This document shows, in pieces, positions 10,501 through 21,100 of a DNA stretch of 64,000 nt. Numbering within the stretch: the stretch's first letter is position 1; each line of letters opens with the position of its first letter. Origin of the DNA: Micractinium sp. NFX-FRZ (Eukaryota; Chlorophyta; Trebouxiophyceae; Chlorellales; Chlorellaceae); the NCBI GenBank assembly GCA_029339195.1, contig JAPTJF010000008.1, positions 345,118 to 409,117 of the forward strand, in the 5' to 3' direction. Position numbers and translations under genes: made by a program. The notes below the pieces were generated by a model. That model searched no databases and was not told where the DNA came from. It was given only the letters and a program-made list of their open reading frames with translations.

Positions 10501-13102
10501 CACACATCATGCTTCATGTTCTGTTGCTGCAGGAGGCGGAGGTGATGTGCCGCATCCGGAGCCCGCACTGCCTGAGCATCCTGGCGCTGTGCGCGCTGCC
10601 CCCCTGCATCATCACAGGCAAGTGGCGCGCTGTACTGCCTGCCCTGGCTCAGTGCTATACCGTCCGCTTGTCACAGCAGCATACGCTCAGGCTTGAATCC
10701 CTCTCTGCCCTGTCTGTGCACCGCTTTTCTTTTCGTGCGAAGTGCTCTGCCGCCGCCTCCTCGCACCGAGCTGCCCCTGCAGGCCCCTCTCCATACACAC
10801 ACACAACACACATTGCCCTGCCCTGCCCTGCAACATGCGCGCCAGGCTGCTGCCGAGCCGTGCTGTGCGACCTGCCGACTTGCTGAAGGCTGCCACCCCC
10901 CTGCTGCTGCTCGCCCCCCTGCTGCTGCTCGCCCCCCTGCTGCTGCTCACCCCCCTGCTGCTGCTCACCCCTGATCCACGCCTGCAGACTACTGCAGCAA
11001 CGGCGCCCTGTACGACCTGCTCAAGGCGTCCCACAGGAAGCCCGAGGTGGCGGCGCAGCTGACCTGGCCGCGGCGCCTGCAGTTTGCTCTGGACGCCGCA
11101 ACAGGTGGGGAGGCGACAGCGCACCGCTGCTGTGTGGTTGTGTTCTCGACTGACGGTGTCCGCGAGGCAGCCAAGGGGCCAAGCGCGCCATGTTGGCTGC
11201 GTGTGCTGCGCGGGCGGGCTGAGCGGCAGCCCTGCGGCCACGGCGGCTTTGGGGCACACTGCTGTCACGCTTGTCACGCTTGTATGTTTCGCTCCTGCCT
11301 GCCCCCTGCCGCAGGCCTGCACTACCTGCACACCAGCACTCCTGCCATCATCCACCGCGATGTGAAAAGTCCTAATCTGGTGAGCCTGCCTGCCCTGCCC
11401 AGAACCTGCCTGTTTGTCCTGCCCAGAGCCTGTTTGCCCTGCCTGGGTGCAGCGCGTGGGGCGGGGCATGCAGGACAGTGCCCAGGGGCGGCGCGGCTGC
11501 CCAGATCCCAAGGCCTGTCTCATGTGCATGCTGCAGCAGGTGACCAGGTACGTGGCAGGTCCTCTTTCACCCTCCCACGCGCGCGTGTCCCGGCCCCCCG
11601 CCTGCCTCACGCAGCTGGTGGACGAGCACTGGCGCTTGAGATTGGCACATCGAAAGCGCAACGTGGCCAACCCCTTGGCAGGCGCTCCACCCCTTCCTTC
11701 AGCCCCATGCATGCCACACATGACCTTCACGTCCCTGCCTGCCCCACCCCTGCCCTGCCGCAGCTGGTGGACGAGCACTGGCGCGTCAAGGTGTCCGACT
11801 TCAACCTGTCCAGGCTGGTGGAGGAGCAGCTGCAGCTGGGGCTGGCGTCGTCGGTGCACACGATCAACCCGATCTGGCAGGCGCCAGAGGTGCTGGCGGG
11901 GGAGGCAGCCCACGCATCCGCCGACGTCTACTCCTTTGGCCTGGGTGAGTGCAGGGCGCTGCCTGCCTGCCTGCCTGCCTGCCTGGGCTTGTTGCTGGCC
12001 TAACTTGCCCCCTGGCTGGCTTGTCGCCTGCCTGCCTGCCTAGTCTGCACAGGCTTGTCGTCTGCCCTTCCGCCCGCCTGCCTGCCTGCCTGCCCAGTCT
12101 GCCCAGGCTTGTCGTCTGCCCTTCCGCCCTCCCGCCCGCCACGTCTTGTTGCCCGCCTGTGCGCCTGCCTGCCTGGTGTGTGGGCGCGCTCAGTGGCCCC
12201 GGCTGCCGCTGCTGCGTGATGCCCAGCCAAGTGAGCGGCTTTCCACGAGATGCAGATGCTGAGGGCTGCATGTGCCTGTGGCCCCCACCTCCCACCCCCC
12301 TACTGATGGTGTGCAGTGATGTTTGAGCTGCTGACGTGGCGCTTGCCCTGGGGAGGCAGCACGCCCTTCCAGGTGTGCCCCATGCCCCAGCTGAACCTGC
12401 AGCAGTCCTGGGTTGGTCGGCGAGGTGTGCAAACGCGTACAGTGGCCCAAGGGCAAAGCGCAGCGATGCTGGCCCCTCCCTGGGTGGCAGCGGCGGCGGG
12501 CAGGCCGGTGGGGGACTCTTCACCTCCCTTGTCGTGCTCACATCCCTCATCAGCAGCGGCACAACGGCGCTCCCGCTCCGACTGCCCATCCCTGCTGCTG
12601 TTCCGTTCGGGCTGCCCTGCCCTGCAGATCGCGCACCTGGTGCTGAATGGGCGGCGCCCACTGGTGCCGCCGCGCGAGGCACTGCCTGGGGCGGACACGC
12701 CGGGGTTCCAGGGGCTGGAGGCGTACTGCGACCTGATGAGGTGAGGGAGGTCAACTGTTGAAGCATGAAAGGGGACGATGCTGGTGGGGCCAGTGCCTGG
12801 GCTGTGCTCTCATAGGGGGCTGGTTGGGCAGCGCCCACACGCCGCATGCCTGCCCGCCTGCCTGCTGCCGGGCAGAAACTGCATGGCGCGGCTCTGGCTG
12901 CAGCACGCGTGCTGAGGAGATGTGAGGTGCATGCACCTGCCCAGGCAGTGTGCACATGTACAGGTATCATGACGCATCCGAACAACGCCCCCCGCCTGCT
13001 CGCAGGGAGTGCTGGGCGCAAGCGGCGGCAGACCGGCCGACGTTCGCCAGCATTGTCCCACGCTTGCGGCAGCTATTAAACCACACCAGTGACGGAGCCT
13101 AG
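4572..13102 (+). CDS. receptor-like kinase with RCC1/Crinkly4-like propeller ectodomain
   Basis: 985-residue single-pass receptor kinase in 20 exons: 4572-4671, 4774-4812, 4961-5107, 5569-5721, 6206-6359, 6777-6979, 7383-7536, 7741-7883, 8104-8154, 8335-8658, 8817-9207, 9467-9731, 10104-10223, 10533-10617, 10988-11104, 11315-11379, 11764-11944, 12317-12372, 12628-12740, 13006-13102 (2958 nt). A signal peptide (residues 1-33) precedes six to seven RCC1/CR4-type repeats ending in CWG or CFG, each with YGELG-like and HTCG motifs. A membrane segment lies at about 478-500, then a Ser/Gly linker. The kinase starts near 691: GRGSFGKV loop, VACK lysine (722), HRD (829-831), DFN in place of DFG (849-851), APE (877-879). 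All catalytic residues are present, so activity is expected. The ligand is unknown. Intron 14 uses a GC donor. Confidence 0.9.
10896..10972 (+). repeat. 18-bp CCCCCTGCTGCTGCTC repeat before kinase exon 15
   Basis: Four near-identical units form the polypyrimidine-rich end of intron 14, just upstream of the acceptor at 10987. Confidence 0.75.
11604..11640 (+). repeat. copy of kinase exon 17 acceptor and start
   Basis: CGCAGCTGGTGGACGAGCAC is identical to the acceptor and first codons of exon 17 (11764 onward), then diverges after TGGCGC. Confidence 0.85.
12027..12130 (+). repeat. ~51-bp direct repeat in kinase intron 17
   Basis: GGCTTGTCGTCTGCCCTTCC occurs twice, at about 12052 and 12106, embedded in GCCT-rich sequence. 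Confidence 0.7.
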
Positions 13103-13152
13103 GCTGTGTGTGCAACGGTGCAGATCTCGTCATTATTTAACAAGTCTATCCA

Positions 13153-13157
13153 TGTAA
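13153..13157 (+). terminator. TGTAA polyadenylation signal, receptor kinase
   Basis: TGTAA, the usual green-algal poly(A) signal, lies 51 bases after the receptor-kinase stop codon. Confidence 0.6.
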
Positions 13158-13904
13158 CTGTTTGGCAAGAGCCGCCTCCTGAAAACGTTGCCGGGCCGAG
13201 GGTGCACACCTGTTTAAGCAGCAGCGCTGCTTGGCGCACTCAGGCAGAAGTTGCAGTTGGGTGCGTGCATCTATGATCTGTGTGCACAGCATGGCTCAAG
13301 CAGTTTGGGAAGAGGGGCTGGGGCAGTGCCCATGCCAAGGCACTCCCGTCGGGCCCCCTGCCCGCTTCAGTTGTGCTGCGCAGCTGCATGCAGGACGCAC
13401 CGTGCCCTCTGGTTGTCGTGTGCATATCAGGCGCATGGAACACCCGTTGCTGGCCCCCCACCAATGGCGGGATCCCCAGCCTTGAGCGGCACATGCGGCG
13501 CTTGCAGCCGCTGGTGGCGGCCCAGTGTGCCGGCCCTCCCGCGGGCTGCCATGCAGCACAATGCCGTTACTCCAGGTGGCAACGGCACCCTGCACTGGGT
13601 GGCAGGCGCTTGGCTTGCGGTTGGGTCCAGCAGCCAGCCGCGCTGCTCCTCAGCACATGCTGTCGGGCCGGCTGGGCCAGCCCAGCGGCGGCGACGGCGG
13701 CGCGGCGGGTAGCTGCAAGTCTGGCTGCGCAGCTGCAGGCACTGTGCTCTCTGGTATTCTTGTATATTATCAGGCTGTCCGGCAGCACCAGCGAGGACAA
13801 CTGCAGCGGCTGATGTCCCGCGCCACGTACGCGCACGGTGATACGCCCAATGGGGTTGCACACCTGCGTTGGCTCATCTTTTCTCTTTTCCTGCTGCAGC
13901 ATAG
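13158..13904 (+). other. intergenic region without a supported gene
   Basis: Several overlapping ORFs exist, but none has a recognisable domain, and their frames do not join to the genes on either side. The pyrimidine tract and CTGCAG just before 13900 look like the 3' end of an intron in the 5' untranslated region of the next gene. Confidence 0.4.
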
Positions 13905-14845
13905 ATGATCCAACAGCATGTGGGTATGACAGCGGCCGCAGGGCCCAGAGTCCTGCTTTTCGCGGCGCTCCTCCTGCTCGCTTGCGGTGGGAGGGCAAGG
14001 ACCCTCGGGGAGGACGCCGGGCCTAGCAGGTGCGCCTTGCACTGAAGACCGGCACGGAACCCCTACATGCCACACTGGGCATGTGCTTGGCCGCCCGCCT
14101 GCCGGCCCCGCCGACACCGCCCGCCGAGGGTTCGCTGGCCCTCAATTCACTTGTTGAGGGCACCCTGGCCCGCCTGCGAGGCTGCCGAAGCCATAATGGA
14201 GGCGACCCTGCACCGCCTGTGCCCCTCACCCTCTCCCCCTTTCGACCCTCCTTCCTGCAGCGATACCTCCGCCACCCCCGTCCCAGTGTACCCCCGTATA
14301 GACGGGCTGCCTGGATACGAGCTCCCCTCGAATGGCTGGCGGGCAAGTCGATTGCTCGTGCTTGGGGTTTGGGTTTGTGTCTGATCCTGCACAGTCTGTG
14401 TGTCCTTTTCAGCCAGGCACATGCATTCTGGAGGGACGCTGCGCCAGGGGGTGGCCTTGCCTGCCCGCCCGCGGCGTGCATAGCGACCGCCAACCAAAGA
14501 CGGGTACAGTGGGTGTTTTCGATCAACACAGGTAGAACCAAACGCTCACCTCCCCATTCCCGTGTCCCACGCCTCCGCCTGCCACCGCAGATTGGCTGCA
14601 AGTGCATGCGGCGCTGCCGCTTCCAGCTCTCGTACACGCTGGGCAGAAACGTCGCACCTGGGCGCTGCGACAATGGCGCGCTGATGACGGGCTCAACCTG
14701 CGTACGAAACATTGACCTCGCCTATAACACGTTTACAACCGGGGCGCTCCTCGGGTTGGGCACCTTTCAGGTCCGGGTCGTGCGGGGCGGCGCGCTCAGG
14801 TGGGACGTGCAGGCGCGGGGAAGCAACGTGAACTATTGGTGTTGA
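13905..14845 (+). CDS. putative secreted cysteine-rich protein
   Basis: Tentative 185-residue protein of unknown function. Exons 13905-14029, 14261-14342, 14413-14508 and 14591-14845 sum to 558 nt in frame. An alternative start at 13926 gives a cleaner signal peptide (core VLLFAALLLLA). The mature part is cysteine-rich, with CKCMRRC near residue 104 and a last residue of Cys before the stop. Support is mixed: exon 2 needs a GC donor (GCAAGT at 14343) and exon 3 a weak donor at 14509, although exon 3 is then exactly 32 codons and phases agree. The Cys spacing recalls algal matrix proteins such as pherophorins, but I cannot assign that family. The last exon is the best-supported part. Confidence 0.45.
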
Positions 14846-15032
14846 CCAGCGGCCTGCGCTTCATTTTCCCAGCCTTTAGAAGCGGCCTGCTAAACAAGTG
14901 TGCATGCATTGCTGCTGCCGGTTTTCCCTTCGCTGCAACTTGCCCAGGACGGCCGGCGTTGCGTTGCCGACCACCAAATAGCTGCGAGATATTCTGTCAT
15001 TATTGATTCTTCATTGTATGTGCATCTGCAAG

Positions 15033-15037
15033 TGTAA
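15033..15037 (+). terminator. TGTAA polyadenylation signal, Cys-rich protein gene
   Basis: TGTAA about 190 bases after the stop codon of the putative secreted Cys-rich protein supports a plus-strand transcript ending here. Confidence 0.5.
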
Positions 15038-15386
15038 CTCACAGTCAAAGTCGCTCTGGTTATGGCGGTTGCTTGGCTGAGCTGCGATGCAGAGCTCGGT
15101 CTGCCGGCACCTGCTGCCGGCGCTTTGCTTGCCGCCAGCGGGACGGCGGGCGGCGGCAGCTTGAATGTGGCAGGGTGTCGACAGGCCGCGATCATCTCCT
15201 TTTAGTCTCGAATCAATCGACTGCATCCTCACGGCTATTCTGGCCCTTCCGGCTCAGTCAGAGAGCGAGACTGGTGCCTCGCGCGCGATAGGCCCGGCTT
15301 CATAGAGCGACCAGCGAGATCAATACGTTCAGGGGCGGCAACGGCGCCAGCGGTGACAGGCCAGCGGCAGCGGTGGCGGCGGCAAG
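15038..15386. other. intergenic region upstream of UBC9
   Basis: About 350 bases with no supported ORF; expected to contain the UBC9 promoter and 5' untranslated region. Confidence 0.4.
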
Positions 15387-15645
15387 ATGGCGGCAGGCGG
15401 CGTCGCAGCGTCACGCTTAGCGAGGAGCGGAGGACCTGGCGCAAGGTGGGGTTGTGTGCTGCGGGGCTGCGCACGTGCGGCCTGCTGGCAGCCTGCGGCT
15501 GATTTTGTTCTTTTTGAACCTTCACAGTCTGCTGCGCCCGACAAGATGCACCCCTTGCGCCAGCCAAGGTGCGCCTGGTCCCAGCAGTGGGCCTGCCTGG
15601 CTGCATGGCGCCGCCCCAGCAGCCTGACGGTGCCAATGCCTCTAC

Positions 15646-15676
<31 letters not shown>

Positions 15677-17751
15677 GCATGCAGGACCACCCGTTTGGGT
15701 TTGTGGCAAAGCCCGCAACCAAGGAGGACGGCAGCACCGGTGAGGGCCGACCCAGAGCAGGCCTCGATGGCTATGGTGTGGGGGGCCTGTTGCACTGCGG
15801 CGCCTCAATGTGGGGACAGACGGCGGATGCAGGGTGCGGAAGCGGCTTGGATGCAGCTCTGCCTCGTTACCTTCTACCGTGCTTAGGCTCTCAGTTTGTA
15901 GGCGCCAGCGGTGCTGTCCCTACACCCCGCCCCCTGAGGCAGCTGTGCGCCCTCCCTCCCTCGGAAGAGTCCTTGCGACTGTGCGACCCTCTGCATGCAC
16001 GCAACCTTCAACTCTCCCGCCCTCCCTCCCTGCCTTCTCCCCTCCCCTTGCAGACATGTTCGTCTGGAAGTGCCTGATCCCGGGAAAGGAGGGGACGCTG
16101 TGGGAGGGCGGCCTCTTCCCGCTCACCCTGGCCTTCACTGCAGGTGCTGCAGGCGGGGGGAGGGCGGCGGTACAGTAGGGGCCCGATGATGCAGGCTAGT
16201 AACAGTGTCAGCCACCTGGCTCAAGGCTGCTGCTTGGCAGCCTGGCAGGCAAGCCATTACAGGTCGCTCGGCAGGTTGCCCACATTCTGGCCCCACATGC
16301 ACATTCAGTTGGCTTGCAGACTACTGCAACAAGCTGGCACGTGCTGCTTTGAAATAGGATGTTGCCCGTGATGCCCGAATGAAGCGGTTTGTTGTGCCCA
16401 CTCTGTTGGTTGCCCTGCAGACTACCCAGGCAAGCCTCCTGAGGTCAAGTTCCCGCCAGGCTTCACCCACCCAAACGTCTTCCCACAAGGCAACGGTGCG
16501 CTTCTTTTTGTCTAGATCTCTCTGGCAGTGCCCCTGCTCGTCTTGTTGACGCCTTTCCACGGGGCAGCGTCGCCCCTGCCTGGCACATGCAACGGGTTGT
16601 TGCCCGCCCGCCTGCCTGCCCGCCTGCCTGCCTGCCTGCCCGCCTGCCTGCCTACATGCCTGTGCTGAAGTCAGCTGCCTGATTGGTTGGGCGTGTGCCG
16701 CTTGTTGAAGCGTGGGTGAGGCTCCCGGTGGCTTGCCGTCTTACTCACGGACGCCCCCAACTCAATGCTCCCACGCCCCTGCCTGCAGTGTGCCTGTCCA
16801 TCCTGAACCCCGAGAAGGGGTGGCGGGCCAGCATCACCGTGCGGCAGATACTGGTGGGAGTGCAGGTGCGCCATGGCTGCCTGCACTGTGGTGGTGCCGT
16901 CCTTCGGCAGCTGCAGGGTTTGCCCCCCCGCTGCCCGCCAGACATGCGACGCCTTCCCGCCTCGCCCAGGCCTCACATCCTGTCCATCCCCCGTATTGTG
17001 TCCTCCCCACCAGCCCTGCCTCGCCACAGCCCTGCCCTCCCACTTTCCTTCCCATCCCAGCGGCCTCTTGCGACGCCTGCTGTTCCATTACTGCTCTGCC
17101 TCCTCACCGCCTGCCCTGCCGTCCCTGCCCTGCCATCCCCGCTCTGCCTCCTCACCGCCTCCACTCCTTTCTTCCCCTTTTCCTCCGCTCCCTCAGGAGC
17201 TGCTGGACTCCCCCAACATTGACGACCCAGCAAACACGATTTACGAGACGTACAAGCGGCAGCGCAAGCAGTACGACGCGTGCGTGGGCGGGTGGTGGTT
17301 TTGTTCTGTGGGAGACGGCGCTGTGGTCGACTGTAGCTACGTTGGCTGTGGACGCTCGCTTACGAGCTCTTGGTGCTGTGGCTGCCTGTTGTATAGGGTT
17401 GTGCAGAAAGTGCGGCGTGTGAGCCCTGGCAGACTCTCTGTAGTTTGGTGGGTGCTGGGGAGCGTTGCTTGGGCTGGCAGCACGTCGGTGCCGCGCACGC
17501 CACTGCTGTGACATGCGGTGTTCAACGCTTGCGCCACGCTCACGCTGCATACAAGAATAGGCCCAGCATGGGCCGGCTTAACTACCTTGGAGGGCAGAGC
17601 ATTGCCAGCATGCTCCCCCTGCAGAGGAGCTGCCGGCTCGTGTGGGGCGCGCTGCGGGTTGACCGGCCCATCTCTGGCCGCACCGTTGCCACCCTGTCGC
17701 AGGCTTATCAAGGTGCAGACGGCAAAGTACGCGGCGGAGAAGCAGATATGA
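15387..17751 (+). CDS. UBC9: SUMO-conjugating enzyme E2 (UBC9), apparent frameshift in exon 1
   Basis: Transfers SUMO from the E1 to substrate lysines, mainly in the nucleus. Seven exons: 15387-15445, 15685-15739, 16054-16143, 16421-16495, 16789-16865, 17197-17279, 17703-17751. The sequence is unmistakable: DHPFGFVAKP, IPGKEGTLWEGG, KPPEVKFPPGFTHPNV, then VCLSILN with the catalytic Cys at about 95, and ITVRQILVGVQELLDSPN. Expected length 162 residues (family about 158). Exon 1 is 59 nt instead of 60. The ATG frame reads MAAGGVAASRLA, the correct UBC9 start, but EERRTWRK, which must follow, is in another frame, so one base appears to be missing near 15419-15421. All other junctions keep phase. 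This is probably a sequence error; otherwise the allele is broken. The C-terminus (ALIKVQTAKYAAEKQI) differs from most UBC9s. Confidence 0.93.
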
Positions 17752-18153
17752 TGAGGGCCAGCAGTCTGCAGCCTCCCACTTAGTGCCTCCCCAACACGAC
17801 GTGTCAAGGGTGCCGTGGCCTTTGGGCCCGTGGCCCCATCAGCCCCTCACCTGCCACTCCCCGTCACTACACTTGTACCACCACATGCGCTGTACCCTCT
17901 CTTGAATGACTTACACCCGATAATTTGTCTCACTGCAATGAATGCCTGCCGCCAGTGTTGGCATGCGCATCTGCGTCGGCGCCGCCGCCGCCAGCGAGGT
18001 ACAGCCTCCCGAGTGCAAACTGACGTCAATCCTGGGAGGCCTGATTGCATTGAATAGTGTACTCTCCCAGCTCGCTATCCTCAGCAAGCGCCCCGCGGCC
18101 TCGGCAGCTGGCACCGCCCGCTTTCTGTTCGCAGCCAGCAGCAGCCCGCCGCG
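17752..18153 (+). other. UBC9 3' flank and RanGAP upstream region
   Basis: About 400 bases between two plus-strand genes. No ORF is supported and no TGTAA was found after UBC9. A TTCGCAG near 18130 could be the acceptor of an intron in the RanGAP 5' untranslated region. Confidence 0.4.
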
Positions 18154-21100
18154 ATGACTGTGGAGGAGTGGGCACTGAGCGATGCCCAGCGCCAGGAGAC
18201 GGTGCAGCGGGTGGCCAACAACATTTCGGGCATGGCCTTCTTCAGGAACTCGCCCATCGCCGACGACGTGGTCACCGCAGCGGCGGCGGCCATTGAGAAG
18301 AAGGCCTACACGGTGGCACGCGTGGAGGCGCGCACCACCACCGGCGTCAGGTAGGCGGCGGCGGCGGCAGCACCCAGCTTGACACGTCGGCCCCTTTGCC
18401 TGCCCAGCTCGCCCACAAGCATCATGTCGCTGTGCAGCACAACACCTGCATGCTCTGCGCCACGCTGGTCTTGTTGCAACCAGTGCGGCAGCCCCGCCCA
18501 CTCCAGCCATCCTCCTGGCCTTGGCACAGCACCCACGTCTCCACTGATACACTCCCCCGCGCCTCCTCTGACACGCCTCACAACGAGACATTATACATAG
18601 AGCGTCTCTGGATCAGGATGGGCTTCACCGTGCAGGCCGTAACTTGAGACGCCGAAGGCGTACATCCGCAGTTGCAAGCACGCTTGCCCTGGGAGTAGTG
18701 CAGACTTCCCTTGCCCAGTGTGCCTCCTCCTGTTGTGCAGGCCTCACCACGAGACCCTGAAGGCCTACATCCGCAAGCTGAGCGCGCTTGCCCTCGAGGT
18801 GGTGCAGACAGGCGGCGCGCTGGAGGGAGCGGGGGGCGGCGGCAAGGCGCAGGGCGAGGTGCGCACAGCGGGCGGGGAGCCGTGCAGGCAATGGAACTGG
18901 AGCCAGCATTTGTTGTGTTGAGAGGAGCCCCACCCGGTCCACGGCAGCTGGCCCCTGCAGCAGCCTGTGCCTGGCAGCGCTGCCGCTACACCTGCTGCTG
19001 CCAGGCTGCTGTCCGCTCTTGCTGCTGCGCCACCATACGGCACAACAGCCACACGGCCCGCCGCTGCAGCTGGCCCCGACAGGCAGCAGCTCGCCCTTGG
19101 CCTGGCTGCTGCACTCAAACTGCAAGCAGTGAAGCAAGGCAGCAAGCAATGTCCCAAGACTGCGAGCAAGTGGGCCCCTACTGCCGCAGGAGGTGGACCT
19201 GACCGGGAGCCGTGAGTTTGTGACGCGTGAGAGCGCGGAGGAGCTGCTGGCGCCCATGCTGGCGCCCGGCGCCAAGATCAGCAAGGTGTGAGGATGACAG
19301 GAGGAAGGGAGAGCGTTGGGTGTCAGGGGAGGGAGAGAGCAGAGGGCACTAGGTCAGTACCAGGGTGGGCGTGGGAAGAGGGAGAGGATTGGGGAAGAGG
19401 AGAGAGGGGGTGGAGAGAGGAGCCGCTGGCGCCCATGCTGCGCACTGGGGTGAGAACCAGTGCTGCAGTGCGGTCTCAGTCAGCACCCAGAGCTCCGGAG
19501 ACAATCCCGCTGTGTGCTGATGGAATCTTGCACCAATGCATCCCGCTGTATTGATGGCATTTCCAGATCCGGTTCAGCACCAAGAGCTTTGGCGTGGAGG
19601 CGGCCGAGGTGGCGGCCCGCGCCATCGAGAACATGGCTGGCTCGCTGGTGGACGCCGACATGAGTGACATCATTGCGGGGCGGCCGGGTGAGATGTAAAG
19701 CAGAGTGCGGATGATGCGTGCACGTGTTTGGCACCTGGCACGCTGCGCGTGGGAGAGGAGCCCCAACCATACATGCCCTCCCCGTGCTGTGCTCGCTGCG
19801 CTGCAGAGCACGAGGCGCTGGCCGCGCTGCGCATCATCAGCGCGGCGCTGGGCAAGGCGCGCCTGCGCCACCTCAACCTCAGCGACAACGCGCTGGGGGA
19901 GAAGGGCATCCGCGCTTGCGCTGCCGCCTTTGCCGAGCAGGTGCGCATGTCTACCAATCCATACTAGTTTGGTGCTCTTGAACACCTTCCTGCCCTGCCG
20001 CCGCCGGCCTGCCCCGCTCTGGGTGGACGGGATGTGAGTGTGCTCTTGCTGCTCTTGCCGAGCAGGTGTGTTTGCTGCTCACTGTGTCGCCTGGGCAAGG
20101 CACACCGCACCTCCCCTCTGCGGCACACTTTGACGGTCGACACCTGCCTGCCCTGGCCACCCCTTGCATTTGCTTCCCACCTGCCCCCTGCCTCCCATTA
20201 CTCACATAGTGCAAGAGTAGGCCCTTGAACGCATGGCTTTCCTCAACGTGGGCTGCCCCTCCCGCCCACCTCTTCCACTTCCCCCATTCAATGCCACCCC
20301 CTGCTTCCCCCGCACATACTCACCCATGCACGCCACCCTTGAGCACACGGCTGTCCAAAATGCCGACTGCTACTCCCACACCACTGTTCCAACCACCGTT
20401 CTGCCCGCTTCCCCCGCCTTGCCCCGGCGCAGGAGGCCCTTGAGAGCATTGCTTTCCAGAATGTGGGCTGCTCCGTGCACGGCTGCGCCGCGGTTGACGA
20501 GCTGATGGCCAACACGCAGCACCTGCGCCGCCTGCACCTCTACAACAACATGAGCGGCGACGAGGGGGCGGCCTCCATTGCGCGGTGGGTGCTCTGGGCG
20601 TGTGCCTCTGAGTGCGGCCCGCGTGGCGGTGTGGGCTGTGCAGTGCACTGGGTGCTGCTTATGTCACTGCCTCCCCCTGGCAACCTGCTAGGTTACTGCC
20701 TCGCTAGGGTATCCCGCCCAGCTCTCCCCGTCCCTCCTCTCTCACGCACCATTTCGTTGCACCTGCCCTGCCCCTCTGCAACCCTGCCGCCCATAGTAAG
20801 GAACTCGTAACTCCACCCCCTCCCCCGCCCCACCCACCCCTGGCTCCCCCTCTCCTCCCTCCACCCCCGCAGGCTGCTGTCCCGCTGCCCCGCCATGGAG
20901 GACTTCAAGATGGTGTCCAGCCGGGTGGGCGCAGAGGGCGGCGTGGCGCTGGCTAAGGGCCTGGCGGCAGGTGGGGCGTGGGTGCACCCTGCTGTGGTTG
21001 GGCAGCGTGGGGGTCAGTGCACAGCGTGGGGCGCATGGCACAGGGCAAGGGCCTGGCGGCAGGTGGGGCGCGGGAGAGGGGGACCAGATGGGGGAGCGGG

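Noticed and set aside
10687..11913. Minus-strand ORF of 408 codons
   Set aside because: Antisense to kinase exons 15-17; repetitive Arg/Ser composition only reflects CTG-rich intron sequence.
13251..13908. Overlapping plus-strand ORFs after the kinase
   Set aside because: No frame has a domain or joins in phase to neighbours; the kinase ends cleanly at 13102 with a poly(A) signal at 13153.
16314..16345. Echo of UBC9 exon 4 start (CAGACTACTGCAACAAGC)
   Set aside because: Only about 10 matching bases around a common CAGACTAC string; too weak to count.
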